Positions 17,451 to 27,264 of a stretch of DNA of 37,938 nt are shown here, piece after piece. The translations under genes and the position numbers were made by a program. The notes beneath the pieces were generated by a model that saw nothing but the letters and a program-made list of their open reading frames with translations, was not told the origin of the DNA and did not search any database. Origin of the DNA: Desulfosarcina sp. (GTDB lineage: Bacteria; Desulfobacterota; Desulfobacteria; Desulfobacterales; Desulfosarcinaceae); NCBI GenBank assembly GCA_030145105.1, contig JAQYWF010000004.1:1-37938 (forward strand), given 5' to 3'. Numbering within the stretch: the stretch's first letter is position 1; the number at the start of each line of letters is the position of its first letter.

Positions 17451-19382
17451 TTGGACACGATAGACACTGAACTCCTTCAGTCACTGACCATTCCACAATT
17501 GCTGCGCTGGCGCGTTGAAAGTACCGGTGACAAGGTTGCCTTGCGGGAAAAAGAATTTGGCCGCTGGAACAGCTACACCTGGAATGACTATTACCAGTTG
17601 GTCCGTAAGACTGGGCTGGGTCTGCAAAAACTCGGGCTAAAAAAAGGCGATGCCATCGTCTTGATCGGCGACAACATTCCGGAGATGCTCTTCACCGCCA
17701 TTGGTGCACAGGCGATAGGCGGTATTTCCGCGGCCATATACCAGACCACCATGCCCGAGGAAATCGCCCAGCTGCTGGATTACATGAACGTTTCCATGGT
17801 TTTTTGCGACAACCAGGAACAGGTGGACAAGATCGTGGAGATCCGCGAGCGGGTTCCGGGTGTCAAGCACGTTATCTACGAAGATCCCCGCGGCATGCGC
17901 GGTTACCGGTCCGATGACTGGTTCGTCTTTATCGAGGATCTCTATCGGCTCGGCGATGAGGTCCATGCCGAAGACCCGGATCTGTATGAAACCCTGGTGG
18001 ATCAAGGTACTGCCGACCAGGTCTGCCACCTCTGCCTGACATCCGGCACCACCGGTTTGTCCAAGGGGACCATGCTGACCCACAAGAACTTTATCAGCAT
18101 GGGCTTGCAGCTCACCGAAGCTGACCCCCTGGCGGATACCGACGAGTATCTCTCCTTCCTGCCCTTTGCCTGGATCGGTGAGCAGATGAACTCCTTCGGT
18201 GTGGCCATGGCCACCGGGATTACCATCAATTTCCCCGAATCGGTGGAAACGGCCATGGAGGACCTCAAGGAGATTGGTCCCCACTTCATGTTCGGGGCAC
18301 CCCGGATCTATGAGACCATCCGCTCCCAGATTTGGCTCAAAATCGACGAATCTTATTGGCTCAACCGAAAACTCTACAATTATTTCATCAAAATCGGTGA
18401 AAAGGCCGCCAGCTACCGCATGACCGGCAGATCTATGCCGCCCGGTCTTAGATTCAAGGCCTGGCTGGGCTACCAGATCATGTTCCGTCCTCTGATCAAT
18501 CAGATCGGCCTGTTACGCCTGCGCCGGGCTTACACCGGTGGCGCCGCCCTGGGGCCCGAACTGTTCACCTTCTACCAGGCCATCGGGGTCAACCTGAAGC
18601 AGATCTACGGCCAGACCGAGATTGTGGGTATCGCCTACATGCACAGGGACGGCGACGTTCGGCCCGATACGGTGGGCAAACCCCTACCCAACACCGAGTG
18701 CAAAATTTCGGAAGAAGGCGAAATCCTCTCCCGATCACCCTCGGTGACGCCCGGCTATTACAAGCTGCCTGAAAAGACGGCGGAGCTTTTGGAAGGCGGA
18801 TGGCTGCACTCCGGCGATGCCGGCTACATCGACGAGAACGGCCACCTGGTGGTCATCGACCGGCTGGCGGATGTGATGCACAATGTCGTGGGCGAGATGT
18901 TCAGCCCCATGTTCCTGGAAAACAAGCTCAAATTCAGCCCCTATATCAAAGAGGCGGTGATCTTCGGAGACAAGCGGGATTATGTGGCCGCACTGATCAA
19001 TATCGACCCCATTGTGGTCGGAAAATGGGCCGAAGACCGGGGTATCTCCTACACCACCTTTATGGATCTATCGGCCAAACCCGAAGTGGCCGGGTTGGTC
19101 AACGAACAGGTGGCCGAAATCAATTCCCGGGCCGAAAAGGAGCACTTCAGGATCAAACGCTTTGCCATTTTATACAAACTCCTGGACATGGACGACGGCG
19201 AATTGACCAAAACGGGAAAGATCCGCAGGAAATTCGTACGGGAGAAATACCAAAATCTGTACGAAGCCCTCTACGATGAAAGCATCGACGAAAAGGAGGT
19301 CGAGGCCTTCTTCCAATACCAGGATGGACAATCAACCACGGTGAAAACCAAAATTTCATTTTATACCATGGAAGGGTTCTGA
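17451..19382 (+). CDS. AMP-dependent long-chain acyl-CoA synthetase-like protein
   Basis: LTSGTTGLSKGTMLTHKN, YGQTEIVG; TTG start immediately after livG stop. Confidence 0.9.
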   Translation: MDTIDTELLQSLTIPQLLRWRVESTGDKVALREKEFGRWNSYTWNDYYQLVRKTGLGLQKLGLKKGDAIVLIGDNIPEMLFTAIGAQAIGGISAAIYQTTMPEEIAQLLDYMNVSMVFCDNQEQVDKIVEIRERVPGVKHVIYEDPRGMRGYRSDDWFVFIEDLYRLGDEVHAEDPDLYETLVDQGTADQVCHLCLTSGTTGLSKGTMLTHKNFISMGLQLTEADPLADTDEYLSFLPFAWIGEQMNSFGVAMATGITINFPESVETAMEDLKEIGPHFMFGAPRIYETIRSQIWLKIDESYWLNRKLYNYFIKIGEKAASYRMTGRSMPPGLRFKAWLGYQIMFRPLINQIGLLRLRRAYTGGAALGPELFTFYQAIGVNLKQIYGQTEIVGIAYMHRDGDVRPDTVGKPLPNTECKISEEGEILSRSPSVTPGYYKLPEKTAELLEGGWLHSGDAGYIDENGHLVVIDRLADVMHNVVGEMFSPMFLENKLKFSPYIKEAVIFGDKRDYVAALINIDPIVVGKWAEDRGISYTTFMDLSAKPEVAGLVNEQVAEINSRAEKEHFRIKRFAILYKLLDMDDGELTKTGKIRRKFVREKYQNLYEALYDESIDEKEVEAFFQYQDGQSTTVKTKISFYTMEGF

Positions 19383-20275
19383 TGAGTTATTTTTTTCAAC
19401 TGGTGGTCAGCGGCATCGTGGTGGGCTCCATTTATGCCTTGGCGGCTTTGGGATTTGTCCTGATCTATAAATCGAGCAAGGTGCTCAACATTGCCCACGG
19501 ACAAATCATTGCTGCCGGTGCGTTTATCGCCTATGCGTTGACCGGCATGGTTGGGATCCCGATTTATATATCCTTCCTGTTGAGTATGGTGATTACGTTT
19601 TTCCTGGCCATGAGCGTGGAGCGGATATTTCTGCGCCGGCTGATCGGAGAGCCGATCATCTCCGTGATCATGGTAACGATCGGGCTGATGTCCATCATCG
19701 ATGGATTGATTTTTTTGACGCCGTTCGGTTCGGTAAACTTCTCTTTTCCATTATTTTTACCCCAAACCTTGATATCCTTCGGCGGTGTGTCCATCTCCTG
19801 GACCCAACTGGTGGGTGTAATCGTGACCTTCTTAATGATCGGCGGGTTCTCATGGTTTTTTAAAAAATCCACCGTGGGGATCTCCATGCGGGCCGTATCG
19901 GATGACCAGTTCGCCTCCATGTCCGTGGGCATTTCAGTGCCACGGGTCTTCGGTCTGGCCTGGGCCACGGCCGGATTGAGCGCCGCCGCCGCCGGTGTCA
20001 TCATCGGCAATATCACCGGCCTCAATTTTGAGACCCTGCAAGCCTTCGGCATTACCGTTTTCCCCGTGGTGATACTAGGCGGGCTGGATTCCATTCTGGG
20101 CGCCGTAGTAGCCGGTGTCATCATGGGTATCATCCAGCAGTTTGCCAGTGGATATCTGGACGGCAACTGGGGGCTCAACGGCACCGCAGAAGTGTTGCCC
20201 TATATCATTTTGTTAATCATCCTGCTTTTCAAGCCCCACGGACTTTTCGGCATCCATGAAATTGAACGGGTATAA
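19382..20275 (+). CDS. livH: branched-chain-type ABC permease LivH
   Basis: GSIYALAALGFVLIYKSSKVLNIAHGQ, ILGGLDSILGAVVAG; TGATG overlap with ligase. Confidence 0.93.
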   Translation: MSYFFQLVVSGIVVGSIYALAALGFVLIYKSSKVLNIAHGQIIAAGAFIAYALTGMVGIPIYISFLLSMVITFFLAMSVERIFLRRLIGEPIISVIMVTIGLMSIIDGLIFLTPFGSVNFSFPLFLPQTLISFGGVSISWTQLVGVIVTFLMIGGFSWFFKKSTVGISMRAVSDDQFASMSVGISVPRVFGLAWATAGLSAAAAGVIIGNITGLNFETLQAFGITVFPVVILGGLDSILGAVVAGVIMGIIQQFASGYLDGNWGLNGTAEVLPYIILLIILLFKPHGLFGIHEIERV

Positions 20276-20278
20276 ATC

Positions 20279-21373
20279 ATGTCAACCAATCGTTGGTTAG
20301 CCACCGGCAACTACTTTACCTCCTACCAGGACGAGCAGCGATTATTCTTTACCCATTTGGACCGGACCATCCTCAGTCTGTTCCTCTTTATGCTTTTTGT
20401 CTGGCCGCTGCTTTTTTCCTTAAGCAACAAGTACATGCTGGTATTGGACAACATCCTGATTGCCATGGTTGCGATCATCGGCCTGAACATCGTCACCGGC
20501 TTCGCCGGCCTGATATCCATCGGGCATGCCGCCTTTATGGGCATCGGAGCCTACACCCTCGCCTCTTTTTCAAGGACCCTGGGTGACAGTCATGTGATTA
20601 TCACGCATGCCTGGCCGCTGATGATTGTTCTTTCCGGGCTGATGGGTGCGGTTTTCGGGGCCATCGTCGGGCTTCCGGCCATGCGTCTGAAACATCTTTA
20701 CCTGGCCATCGCCACCCTGAGCTTTCAGATGATTTTTTCGTGGACGATCAATTTTCTAGAATTTTTTAACCAGGGGCAGACCATCGCCATCAGCCGGGTA
20801 TTCTGGTTCACTGGCAAGCTGGGCAGAAAAGACCACTACCTCTTCTGGTACTATGTACTGCTCGTGGTGGTGATCCTTTCGGGATTCATGGTGCGCAACC
20901 TCCTTAGAACCCGTTACGGGCGTTGTTTGAGTGCGGTCCGGGACAATGACCGGGCCGCCGATGCCATGGGGATGCATCCCGGCCTTACCAAAGTGTATGC
21001 CTTCGGTCTGGCCGGCTTTTTTGCCGGTATTGCCGGCGCCTTGCACGCATACGTGTACCGGGGTGTGGGTTTTGAATCCTTTACCTTGCATCACTCGATC
21101 ACTTTGCTCGCCATGGCCATCGTGGGCGGTCTTGGGACTCTCAACGGATCATTCTGGGGTCCGACCGCAATAATCGCACTCGAACTCCAGGTGGAAACCC
21201 TTGCCGAACACGCCGGCCAGATATTGCCGTCGGACTGGAATCTTGCCACCGCCTTGAAACCCTTTTCTTTTGGCCTGGTGATCGTTCTGTTTTTAATGTT
21301 TGAACCGAGAGGAATCGCTAACTGGTGGCGGATCGCACGCTCGTATACCAAATTGTGGCCGTTCCGATATTGA
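20279..21373 (+). CDS. livM: branched-chain-type ABC permease LivM
   Basis: GLNIVTGFAGLISIGHAAFMGIGAYT, RYGRCLSAVRDNDRAADAMG. Confidence 0.93.
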   Translation: MSTNRWLATGNYFTSYQDEQRLFFTHLDRTILSLFLFMLFVWPLLFSLSNKYMLVLDNILIAMVAIIGLNIVTGFAGLISIGHAAFMGIGAYTLASFSRTLGDSHVIITHAWPLMIVLSGLMGAVFGAIVGLPAMRLKHLYLAIATLSFQMIFSWTINFLEFFNQGQTIAISRVFWFTGKLGRKDHYLFWYYVLLVVVILSGFMVRNLLRTRYGRCLSAVRDNDRAADAMGMHPGLTKVYAFGLAGFFAGIAGALHAYVYRGVGFESFTLHHSITLLAMAIVGGLGTLNGSFWGPTAIIALELQVETLAEHAGQILPSDWNLATALKPFSFGLVIVLFLMFEPRGIANWWRIARSYTKLWPFRY

Positions 21374-21388
21374 ACCTTATTGTTGATG

Positions 21389-21534
21389 AAGTCGAAAAAA
21401 GTTCAAATTCAGGCGGTTCCGTAACACTTTCGAGATCAAGGCTTGCGAAGCCCGAGGAATGAGGCGTACATACCGTACTCCGCAGTGACGAGGGATGAAG
21501 CATAACCCAGATTTCGGACTTGTTCCGGAACCGG
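21389..21534. repeat. imperfect palindromic intergenic element (E3) between livM and the binding-protein gene
   Basis: Tip GGCGTAC-ATACC-GTACTCC; contains CGAGATCAAGGCTTGCGAA shared 18/19 with the 24.5-kb element. Confidence 0.55.
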
Positions 21535-21564
21535 CAACACCCAACCAACTAAAGAGGGGGAGTC

Positions 21565-22794
21565 ATGAAAAACAGGAAAAGGATGACCGTTGTTTTTTCA
21601 CTTACGCTGATTGTTCTCTTTGCATTTACCGTTCAGGCGCAAGCCGGAGAGACTTACAAGCTGGGCCTCTCTCTGGCCATTACCGGACCGACCTCTGATG
21701 CAGGCGACCCTTATTCAAAGGGTGTTGAGGATTATTTCCAGTATGTCAACGATATGAAAATTTTGGGCGATGACAAAATTGAATGTACCATCAGGGACGA
21801 CCAGTACAAAACAGATGTCACCAAGCGGAACTTTGAAGATTTCCTGGATCAGGGCATTGTTTTTTACCTCAACTACTCCACCGGTAGCACCCTGGCCTTG
21901 AAAAAAGATTTTGACGAAGAGAAGATGCCCACTATTCCGGCCTCCTTTCATGCCGGGAACCTGGTTGATTCCAGTTATATATTTCTGCCGATTGCCTCCT
22001 ATTCCGCACAGGCCATTGGTCTGGCCGAATACGTAGCCAATAACCATAAAGGCAGCGGGACACCGAAGGTTGCCATGTTCCTTCATCCATCGGCTTTCGG
22101 GCGTGGACCCCTTGAAGATGTTCAGAAAGCCGTTGCCGCCGGCCTGAAAATCGAAATCGTGGAAGTGGTGGAACACGGCAAGGACCTGGACAACACCGCC
22201 ATGCTGCAACGCCTCAAGAGTAAAGGCGTCCAATACGTCATCGGCCAGACCATCCAGTCCCCGGTGGCGACCATGTTGAAAGATGCCAGCCGCTTAGGAC
22301 TTGTCGCCAAAACCTTTGGTGAAGAGGGAAAGATCACATTCACCGGGTGTCACTACACCGGCGGAAACGACCTGGTGTCCCTGGCTGGACCGGCTGCGGA
22401 AAATTACTACTGGACGACATCCTACATCGTTACCTCTGAACCCGGTGTTGGAACTGATGCCCAGCTGGCCCTGGCCAAAAAGTACGGACGTGACGAAAAG
22501 ACGGCCAACTCGCACAACTATGCCAACGGCGTTATGGTGGCCCAAGTCGCTGCCGAAGCCATCCTGCGGGCCAAAGCCAAGGGAGTCAAAATTACCAAAG
22601 AAAGCCTATATGATGAATTACTGGCCATGAACGGTATGAATGCATTTTATCCGGTTACCACGGTAGGGCCGGTGACCTATTCCAAGACCGATAAGGCAGG
22701 CGTGGATACCTTGCAGATGTACGCGGTCAAAGATGGGGTCTTTCACTCCGTGGGAGCACCATTCATTCCTGAATACACAGGCAAAATCAAATAA
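21565..22794 (+). CDS. ABC transporter periplasmic substrate-binding protein (Peripla_BP_6 type)
   Basis: Signal peptide, YKLGLSLAITGPTSDAGDPYSKGVEDYFQYVND. Confidence 0.92.
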   Translation: MKNRKRMTVVFSLTLIVLFAFTVQAQAGETYKLGLSLAITGPTSDAGDPYSKGVEDYFQYVNDMKILGDDKIECTIRDDQYKTDVTKRNFEDFLDQGIVFYLNYSTGSTLALKKDFDEEKMPTIPASFHAGNLVDSSYIFLPIASYSAQAIGLAEYVANNHKGSGTPKVAMFLHPSAFGRGPLEDVQKAVAAGLKIEIVEVVEHGKDLDNTAMLQRLKSKGVQYVIGQTIQSPVATMLKDASRLGLVAKTFGEEGKITFTGCHYTGGNDLVSLAGPAAENYYWTTSYIVTSEPGVGTDAQLALAKKYGRDEKTANSHNYANGVMVAQVAAEAILRAKAKGVKITKESLYDELLAMNGMNAFYPVTTVGPVTYSKTDKAGVDTLQMYAVKDGVFHSVGAPFIPEYTGKIK

Positions 22795-22935
22795 TTGCGG
22801 ACCCGCAACGCATTTCTTGCGGTGACCCCTTTTTGTGCTGCAGCCGACGCGCAGGTGTCGGTTGCAGCACCGGGGCAATTACACCGATCGGTTGTGCAAA
22901 CACAAGAGCTCAGAACCTTCTAACAAAGCGCTGCC

Positions 22936-23754
22936 ATGGATAAACAAGAGAGCCAACACCTGCTCGAGGTCAACAACATCGAAGTGGTTTATAACGATAT
23001 TATTCAGGTACTGCGCGGTGTCAGCCTGAATGTATCCAAAGGGGGCATCGTCGCCCTGCTGGGCACCAACGGTGCTGGCAAAACCACGACGCTGAGGGCT
23101 ATCAGCGGCCTGCTCAAACCGGAAAACGGCTTTATCCGAGACGGGCATATCCAGTTTGCCGGCAGCGACATCACCAATGTCCTGGGAACACAGGTGGTCA
23201 AACTCGGCGCGGTTATGGTGCCGGAGGGACGCCGGGTCTTCAAACACCTCACCGTTGAAGAAAACATCCGGGTGGGGTCCATTACCCGAAAAGACGGATC
23301 CCAAAAAATTCGCGCGGACAACGACAAGATGTACGATCACTTCCCCCGGCTGTCCAAAATCACCCACCGGCTGGCCGGGTACTGCTCCGGCGGAGAGCAA
23401 CAGATGATCGCCATCGCCCGGGCCCTGATGGCAGCGCCTACAATGCTCATGCTGGACGAGCCCTCCCTGGGATTGGCACCGCTGCTGGTAAAAGAGATCT
23501 TCGAAAACGTCGAAGCCATCAACCGGGAGCTGGGCACCACCATTCTGGTGGTAGAGCAGAATGCCAAGATCGCCTTACAGGTGTCCGATTATGCCTATAT
23601 CATGGAGTCAGGCAAAATCGTCCTGGAAGGCCTGTCAAAAGAGCTCAAAAACAACCCGGATGTCAAAGAGTTCTACATGGGCATCACCCAGGGCGGTGGA
23701 CGAAAATCCTTCAAAGAAGTCAAGTCCTACAAGCGGCGCAAACGCTGGATGTAA
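22936..23754 (+). CDS. livF: branched-chain-type ABC transporter ATP-binding protein LivF
   Basis: GTNGAGKTTTLRAISGLL, LMLDEPSLGLAPLLV; basic C-terminal extension. Confidence 0.93.
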   Translation: MDKQESQHLLEVNNIEVVYNDIIQVLRGVSLNVSKGGIVALLGTNGAGKTTTLRAISGLLKPENGFIRDGHIQFAGSDITNVLGTQVVKLGAVMVPEGRRVFKHLTVEENIRVGSITRKDGSQKIRADNDKMYDHFPRLSKITHRLAGYCSGGEQQMIAIARALMAAPTMLMLDEPSLGLAPLLVKEIFENVEAINRELGTTILVVEQNAKIALQVSDYAYIMESGKIVLEGLSKELKNNPDVKEFYMGITQGGGRKSFKEVKSYKRRKRWM

Positions 23755-24017
23755 GCGTTAACAGGTCCTGGGTTCGGCGTTCTGGGTTCAGAGGTTCGAC
23801 ATTCAATGCAGTTTTTAACCGTCGATAGGTCAAACCTTAACGTTTGGTGCAAAATTGAGTTTAAAAGATAAAATCATGGTACAGCAAACGGCGGAATAAT
23901 TCGATTGAGAGATCCCCTGAGAATGATTAATTCTCTGATATTTAGGCAAAAAAGCAACGATGAACCTATGAACCCTGAACCTGTGAACCCTCACCCTTGG
24001 AGAAAGGGCAAACCAAT

Positions 24018-24410
24018 ATGAAGTTTCTCGTTGCCTACAACGGTTCAACAGAGTCAAAAGCCGCTCTTGATCTGGCGGTAAAGCATGCGTCGATCTTCAA
24101 GGCCAAGGTTTTTGTCATCACCAGCATGGAAGGCGGCCACAGCGAAAAGCCCGAAGACATCGCCCGGGTAAACCAAGAACTGAAGCGGGTACGGCAGCAA
24201 CTCGAGAGCGCCGGCGCCGAGCACGAAGTCCAGGAAATGGCCAGAGGCCTTTCTCCGGGTGAGGACATCGTTATCTTTGCCCAAGAAAACAGAATTGACC
24301 AAATTTTCGTGGGCATCGAAAAAAAATCAAGAACCCGGAAGCTGCTTCTGGGCTCAACGGCACAATACATTATTCTCAAAGCGACCTGTCCGGTGACCAC
24401 CATCAAGTAG
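24018..24410 (+). CDS. universal stress protein UspA family
   Basis: MKFLVAYNGSTESKAALDLAVKHA...LLLGSTAQYIILKATCPVTTI. Confidence 0.92.
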   Translation: MKFLVAYNGSTESKAALDLAVKHASIFKAKVFVITSMEGGHSEKPEDIARVNQELKRVRQQLESAGAEHEVQEMARGLSPGEDIVIFAQENRIDQIFVGIEKKSRTRKLLLGSTAQYIILKATCPVTTIK

Positions 24411-24421
24411 TTAGTGCCCAT

Positions 24422-24574
24422 CCAGAAACGGTTATTTTGCTCAATATCTGCGTTATGCTCAAAATTTTATCCTCGGAATATCAACTATATGCACCCCAAG
24501 GGCACTTCCTTTGGGGCGCCTGCGGATAAAATTTTTCGCATGCCTTGATCTCGACCAAAATCCCTCGTTTCTGG
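24422..24574. repeat. long imperfect inverted repeat (E4), termini CCAGAAACG...CGTTTCTGG
   Basis: About 54-nt arms; internal hairpin CCCCAAGGGCACTTCCTTTGGGG. Confidence 0.75.
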
Positions 24575-24763
24575 ACAGACACTGCGTATAACGCATTCAC
24601 CAATCCGGCAACTGCCATTGACGCGCAACTGATGAGGAGACGCTGCTTGAAAAGGGTGTCACCTCATGCAGGTGGACTGTTCTCCCCATCGTTGCATAAA
24701 AACATGCGAAAATTATTATTACTTTATGAAAACATAGACAAATCATAACAACCGCCAGGCATT

Positions 24764-24790
24764 CAGAAATTCACCTAATGTGAATTCCTG
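24764..24790. promoter_or_regulatory. 27-bp dyad CAGAAATTCAC-N5-GTGAATTCCTG, possible operator
   Basis: 11-bp arms with a single mismatch; about 195 bp upstream of the acyl-CoA ligase. Confidence 0.5.
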
Positions 24791-24983
24791 GAAAAACAAA
24801 ATTTTTTTCATGTTGTTACCCTTACGGGAAAGCCGGAGGAATCCAGATCCGGCGTTGCCAAGGGATTGCAGCAAAACAATACGGCTGCCCCCTTGGCTCT
24901 GAATCCCTCCTGCTTTTTCAGCGTTGGGGTTCTTCTTGCCGCATGCAACGCAACGCTTAATAACCGCACAAGGAGCATAAACC

Positions 24984-26510
24984 ATGGGGCTTTACGATTT
25001 TTCCATGTATGACATGATCTGTCGCAACGCCAAGTGTTTCCGGAACCGGCCGGCCTGGTTCGAAGCCGACGACGGCACGACGACAACCTTCGGTCAATTC
25101 AAGGTGCAGGTGGATCGGCTGGCCGCAGGCCTGCAGCAGGTCGGAATCAACACCGGGGACCGGATCGGCGTCGTGGGAAAAAACAGCCTGGGCTTTTTTC
25201 AAATTTATGCTGCCGCTGCCGCCCTGGGCGCCATTGTGCTGCCCATCAACTGGCGCCTTTCCGCCGATGAGATGGCCTTTAACCTGAACGACTGCACGCC
25301 GGCCGTGGTATTTGCCGATGACGAATTCGGCGAGGTGGTGTCAGGCATCCGGGATCGGTTGCCCTCGGTCAGGCGATATTTCAGCCTGAACGATACCGGC
25401 CCCTTCGATGCCTTTGGCAAACTGATGGTTGATGCGCCCCTTTCCGTTGAACCGGTCGACGCCGATGCCGGCCTGGTGATCATCCACACGGCGGCCGTAG
25501 CCGGCCGGCCGCGGGGCGCCCTGGTGAGCCACGCCAATCTGCTGTGCGCCAGCCTGCACCTCAACTACTGTTTCGGTTTGTCGCCTGCCGACGTTCACCT
25601 GAATCTGCTGCCCCTGTTCCACGTAGGCGGCCTGTTCATGGCCGTCAACGCTTTTCACGCCGGCGCGATGAATGTCAACATGAGCAAGTTTGACGCAAAC
25701 CAGGCCGTGGAACTGATCCAGACCAAAAAGGTCTCGGTGCTTTTTGATTTCTCACCGATTCTTGGTTCCATTCTGGATGAGCAGGCAAATACGGGGGCCG
25801 ATATATCATCGCTGCGGGCCGTCATGGGACTTGAAGCACCGGAAACCATCGAGCTTTACCAGAAGCAGACCGGGGGCTGTTTTTACAACATGTACGGCCA
25901 GACGGAAACTTCTTTAATCACCAGCATGGGCCGCTATGATGATCGGCCCGGTTCAGCCGGACGGCCGATCCCGTTGGGGCTGGTGGATCTGGTGGATGAT
26001 GTGGACCATCCGGTGCCGGCGGGCCAGGTCGGTGAGATCACCCTCAAAGGCCCCATGGTATTCAAAGGTTACTGGCAGCTGGACCAGGACAATGCCCGCA
26101 CCTTCCGCAACGGGCGGCATCACACCGGCGACCTGGGACGCTTCGATGAAGACGGGTTCCTGTGGTACGCCGGCCGCAAGCCGGAAAAGGAGCTGATCAA
26201 GCCCGGCGGCGAGAACGTCTATCCGGCGGAGGTGGAAAAGGTGATCCTGGAGCATCCAACTGTTTCACAGACCATGGTGTTCGTGGTGCCGGATCCCAAG
26301 TGGAAGGAAGGCATCAAGGCGGTCTGCGTGTTGAAAGCCGGACAGCCGCTGACTGAAAAAGAACTCATCGACTTCGTCGGTGGTCGCATCGCCCGCTATA
26401 AAAAACCACAATATGTGCAGTTCGTGGAATCACTCCCGGAAAAAAACGGCAGTATCGACCGTGAGGCGGTAAAGGAACTTTACGGGGGGGAACAGACGCC
26501 CAACGATTAA
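24984..26510 (+). CDS. acyl-CoA synthetase (AMP-forming)
   Basis: YGQTETSLITSMG, GRFDEDGFLWYAGRKPEKELIKPGGENVYPAEVE, SLPEKNGSIDREAVK. Confidence 0.92.
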   Translation: MGLYDFSMYDMICRNAKCFRNRPAWFEADDGTTTTFGQFKVQVDRLAAGLQQVGINTGDRIGVVGKNSLGFFQIYAAAAALGAIVLPINWRLSADEMAFNLNDCTPAVVFADDEFGEVVSGIRDRLPSVRRYFSLNDTGPFDAFGKLMVDAPLSVEPVDADAGLVIIHTAAVAGRPRGALVSHANLLCASLHLNYCFGLSPADVHLNLLPLFHVGGLFMAVNAFHAGAMNVNMSKFDANQAVELIQTKKVSVLFDFSPILGSILDEQANTGADISSLRAVMGLEAPETIELYQKQTGGCFYNMYGQTETSLITSMGRYDDRPGSAGRPIPLGLVDLVDDVDHPVPAGQVGEITLKGPMVFKGYWQLDQDNARTFRNGRHHTGDLGRFDEDGFLWYAGRKPEKELIKPGGENVYPAEVEKVILEHPTVSQTMVFVVPDPKWKEGIKAVCVLKAGQPLTEKELIDFVGGRIARYKKPQYVQFVESLPEKNGSIDREAVKELYGGEQTPND

Positions 26511-26641
26511 CACCGATGAGTTGCACCGCCGAAAAAGCCCACCCCCCCCGACCTGGGTTCATGGATTGAACTGGTTTCATCATGCATCGGGTGTTGATTC
26601 TCACCCTATCACCATATAGACAGTTCATGAGGAGGCCTTGG

Positions 26642-27226
26642 ATGAACATCCTCACCATTTTGGGAAGTCCACGTATGAAAGGCAACACAGCCGGCGTACT
26701 GGATATGGTAGAACAGGAACTGGCGGGCAGGCATCAGGTGGAACGGCTCGCCATTGCCTCCGTGAAAGTCAATGGATGCCTGGGATGCGAGGCGTGTCAG
26801 AAAGTAACGGATCGACCCGGATGCGTCCAAAAGGATGACGCGGTTGCCGTATTCGAACGCATGATGACCGCCGATGCCGTGATTTACAGCAGCCCCCTTT
26901 ACTGCTGGGACTTTTCCGCCCAGATGAAGGCGCTCATCGACCGTCACTTTTGCCTGGTCACGGGTTACGGCACCGTCAACCATCGGTCCCTGATCGCCGA
27001 AAAGCCTGCCGCCTTGCTGGTGACCTGCGGCGGGCCGGTGAAAGGCAACGCCGATGTTATCCAGACTGTCTTCGACCGGGTGTGTAGGTATGGCAAAGCC
27101 CGGGCCGTGAACAAGACCGTCATCCCCTTTTGCACGACACCGGACGCCATGGGAGAGGAGGCCCGTGCCGCCGCCCGGAAACTGGCCGGAGACATCAGCG
27201 GCGCGTTAAGACAGCATTCCCGATGA
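26642..27226 (+). CDS. NADPH-dependent FMN reductase / flavodoxin-like protein
   Basis: MNILTILGSPRMKGNTAGVLDM, GCLGCEACQK, SSPLYCWDFSAQMKALIDR. Confidence 0.88.
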   Translation: MNILTILGSPRMKGNTAGVLDMVEQELAGRHQVERLAIASVKVNGCLGCEACQKVTDRPGCVQKDDAVAVFERMMTADAVIYSSPLYCWDFSAQMKALIDRHFCLVTGYGTVNHRSLIAEKPAALLVTCGGPVKGNADVIQTVFDRVCRYGKARAVNKTVIPFCTTPDAMGEEARAAARKLAGDISGALRQHSR

Positions 27227-27264
27227 ATTACACAATGACATCGGCCGATGGGTTGGGCAACAAC

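Noticed and set aside
17637-18284. 215-aa minus strand ORF
   Set aside because: Shadow of the acyl-CoA ligase.
24575-24983. Possible riboswitch or ncRNA upstream of the acyl-CoA ligase
   Set aside because: Several local hairpins are visible but nothing matching a riboswitch class I can recognise.
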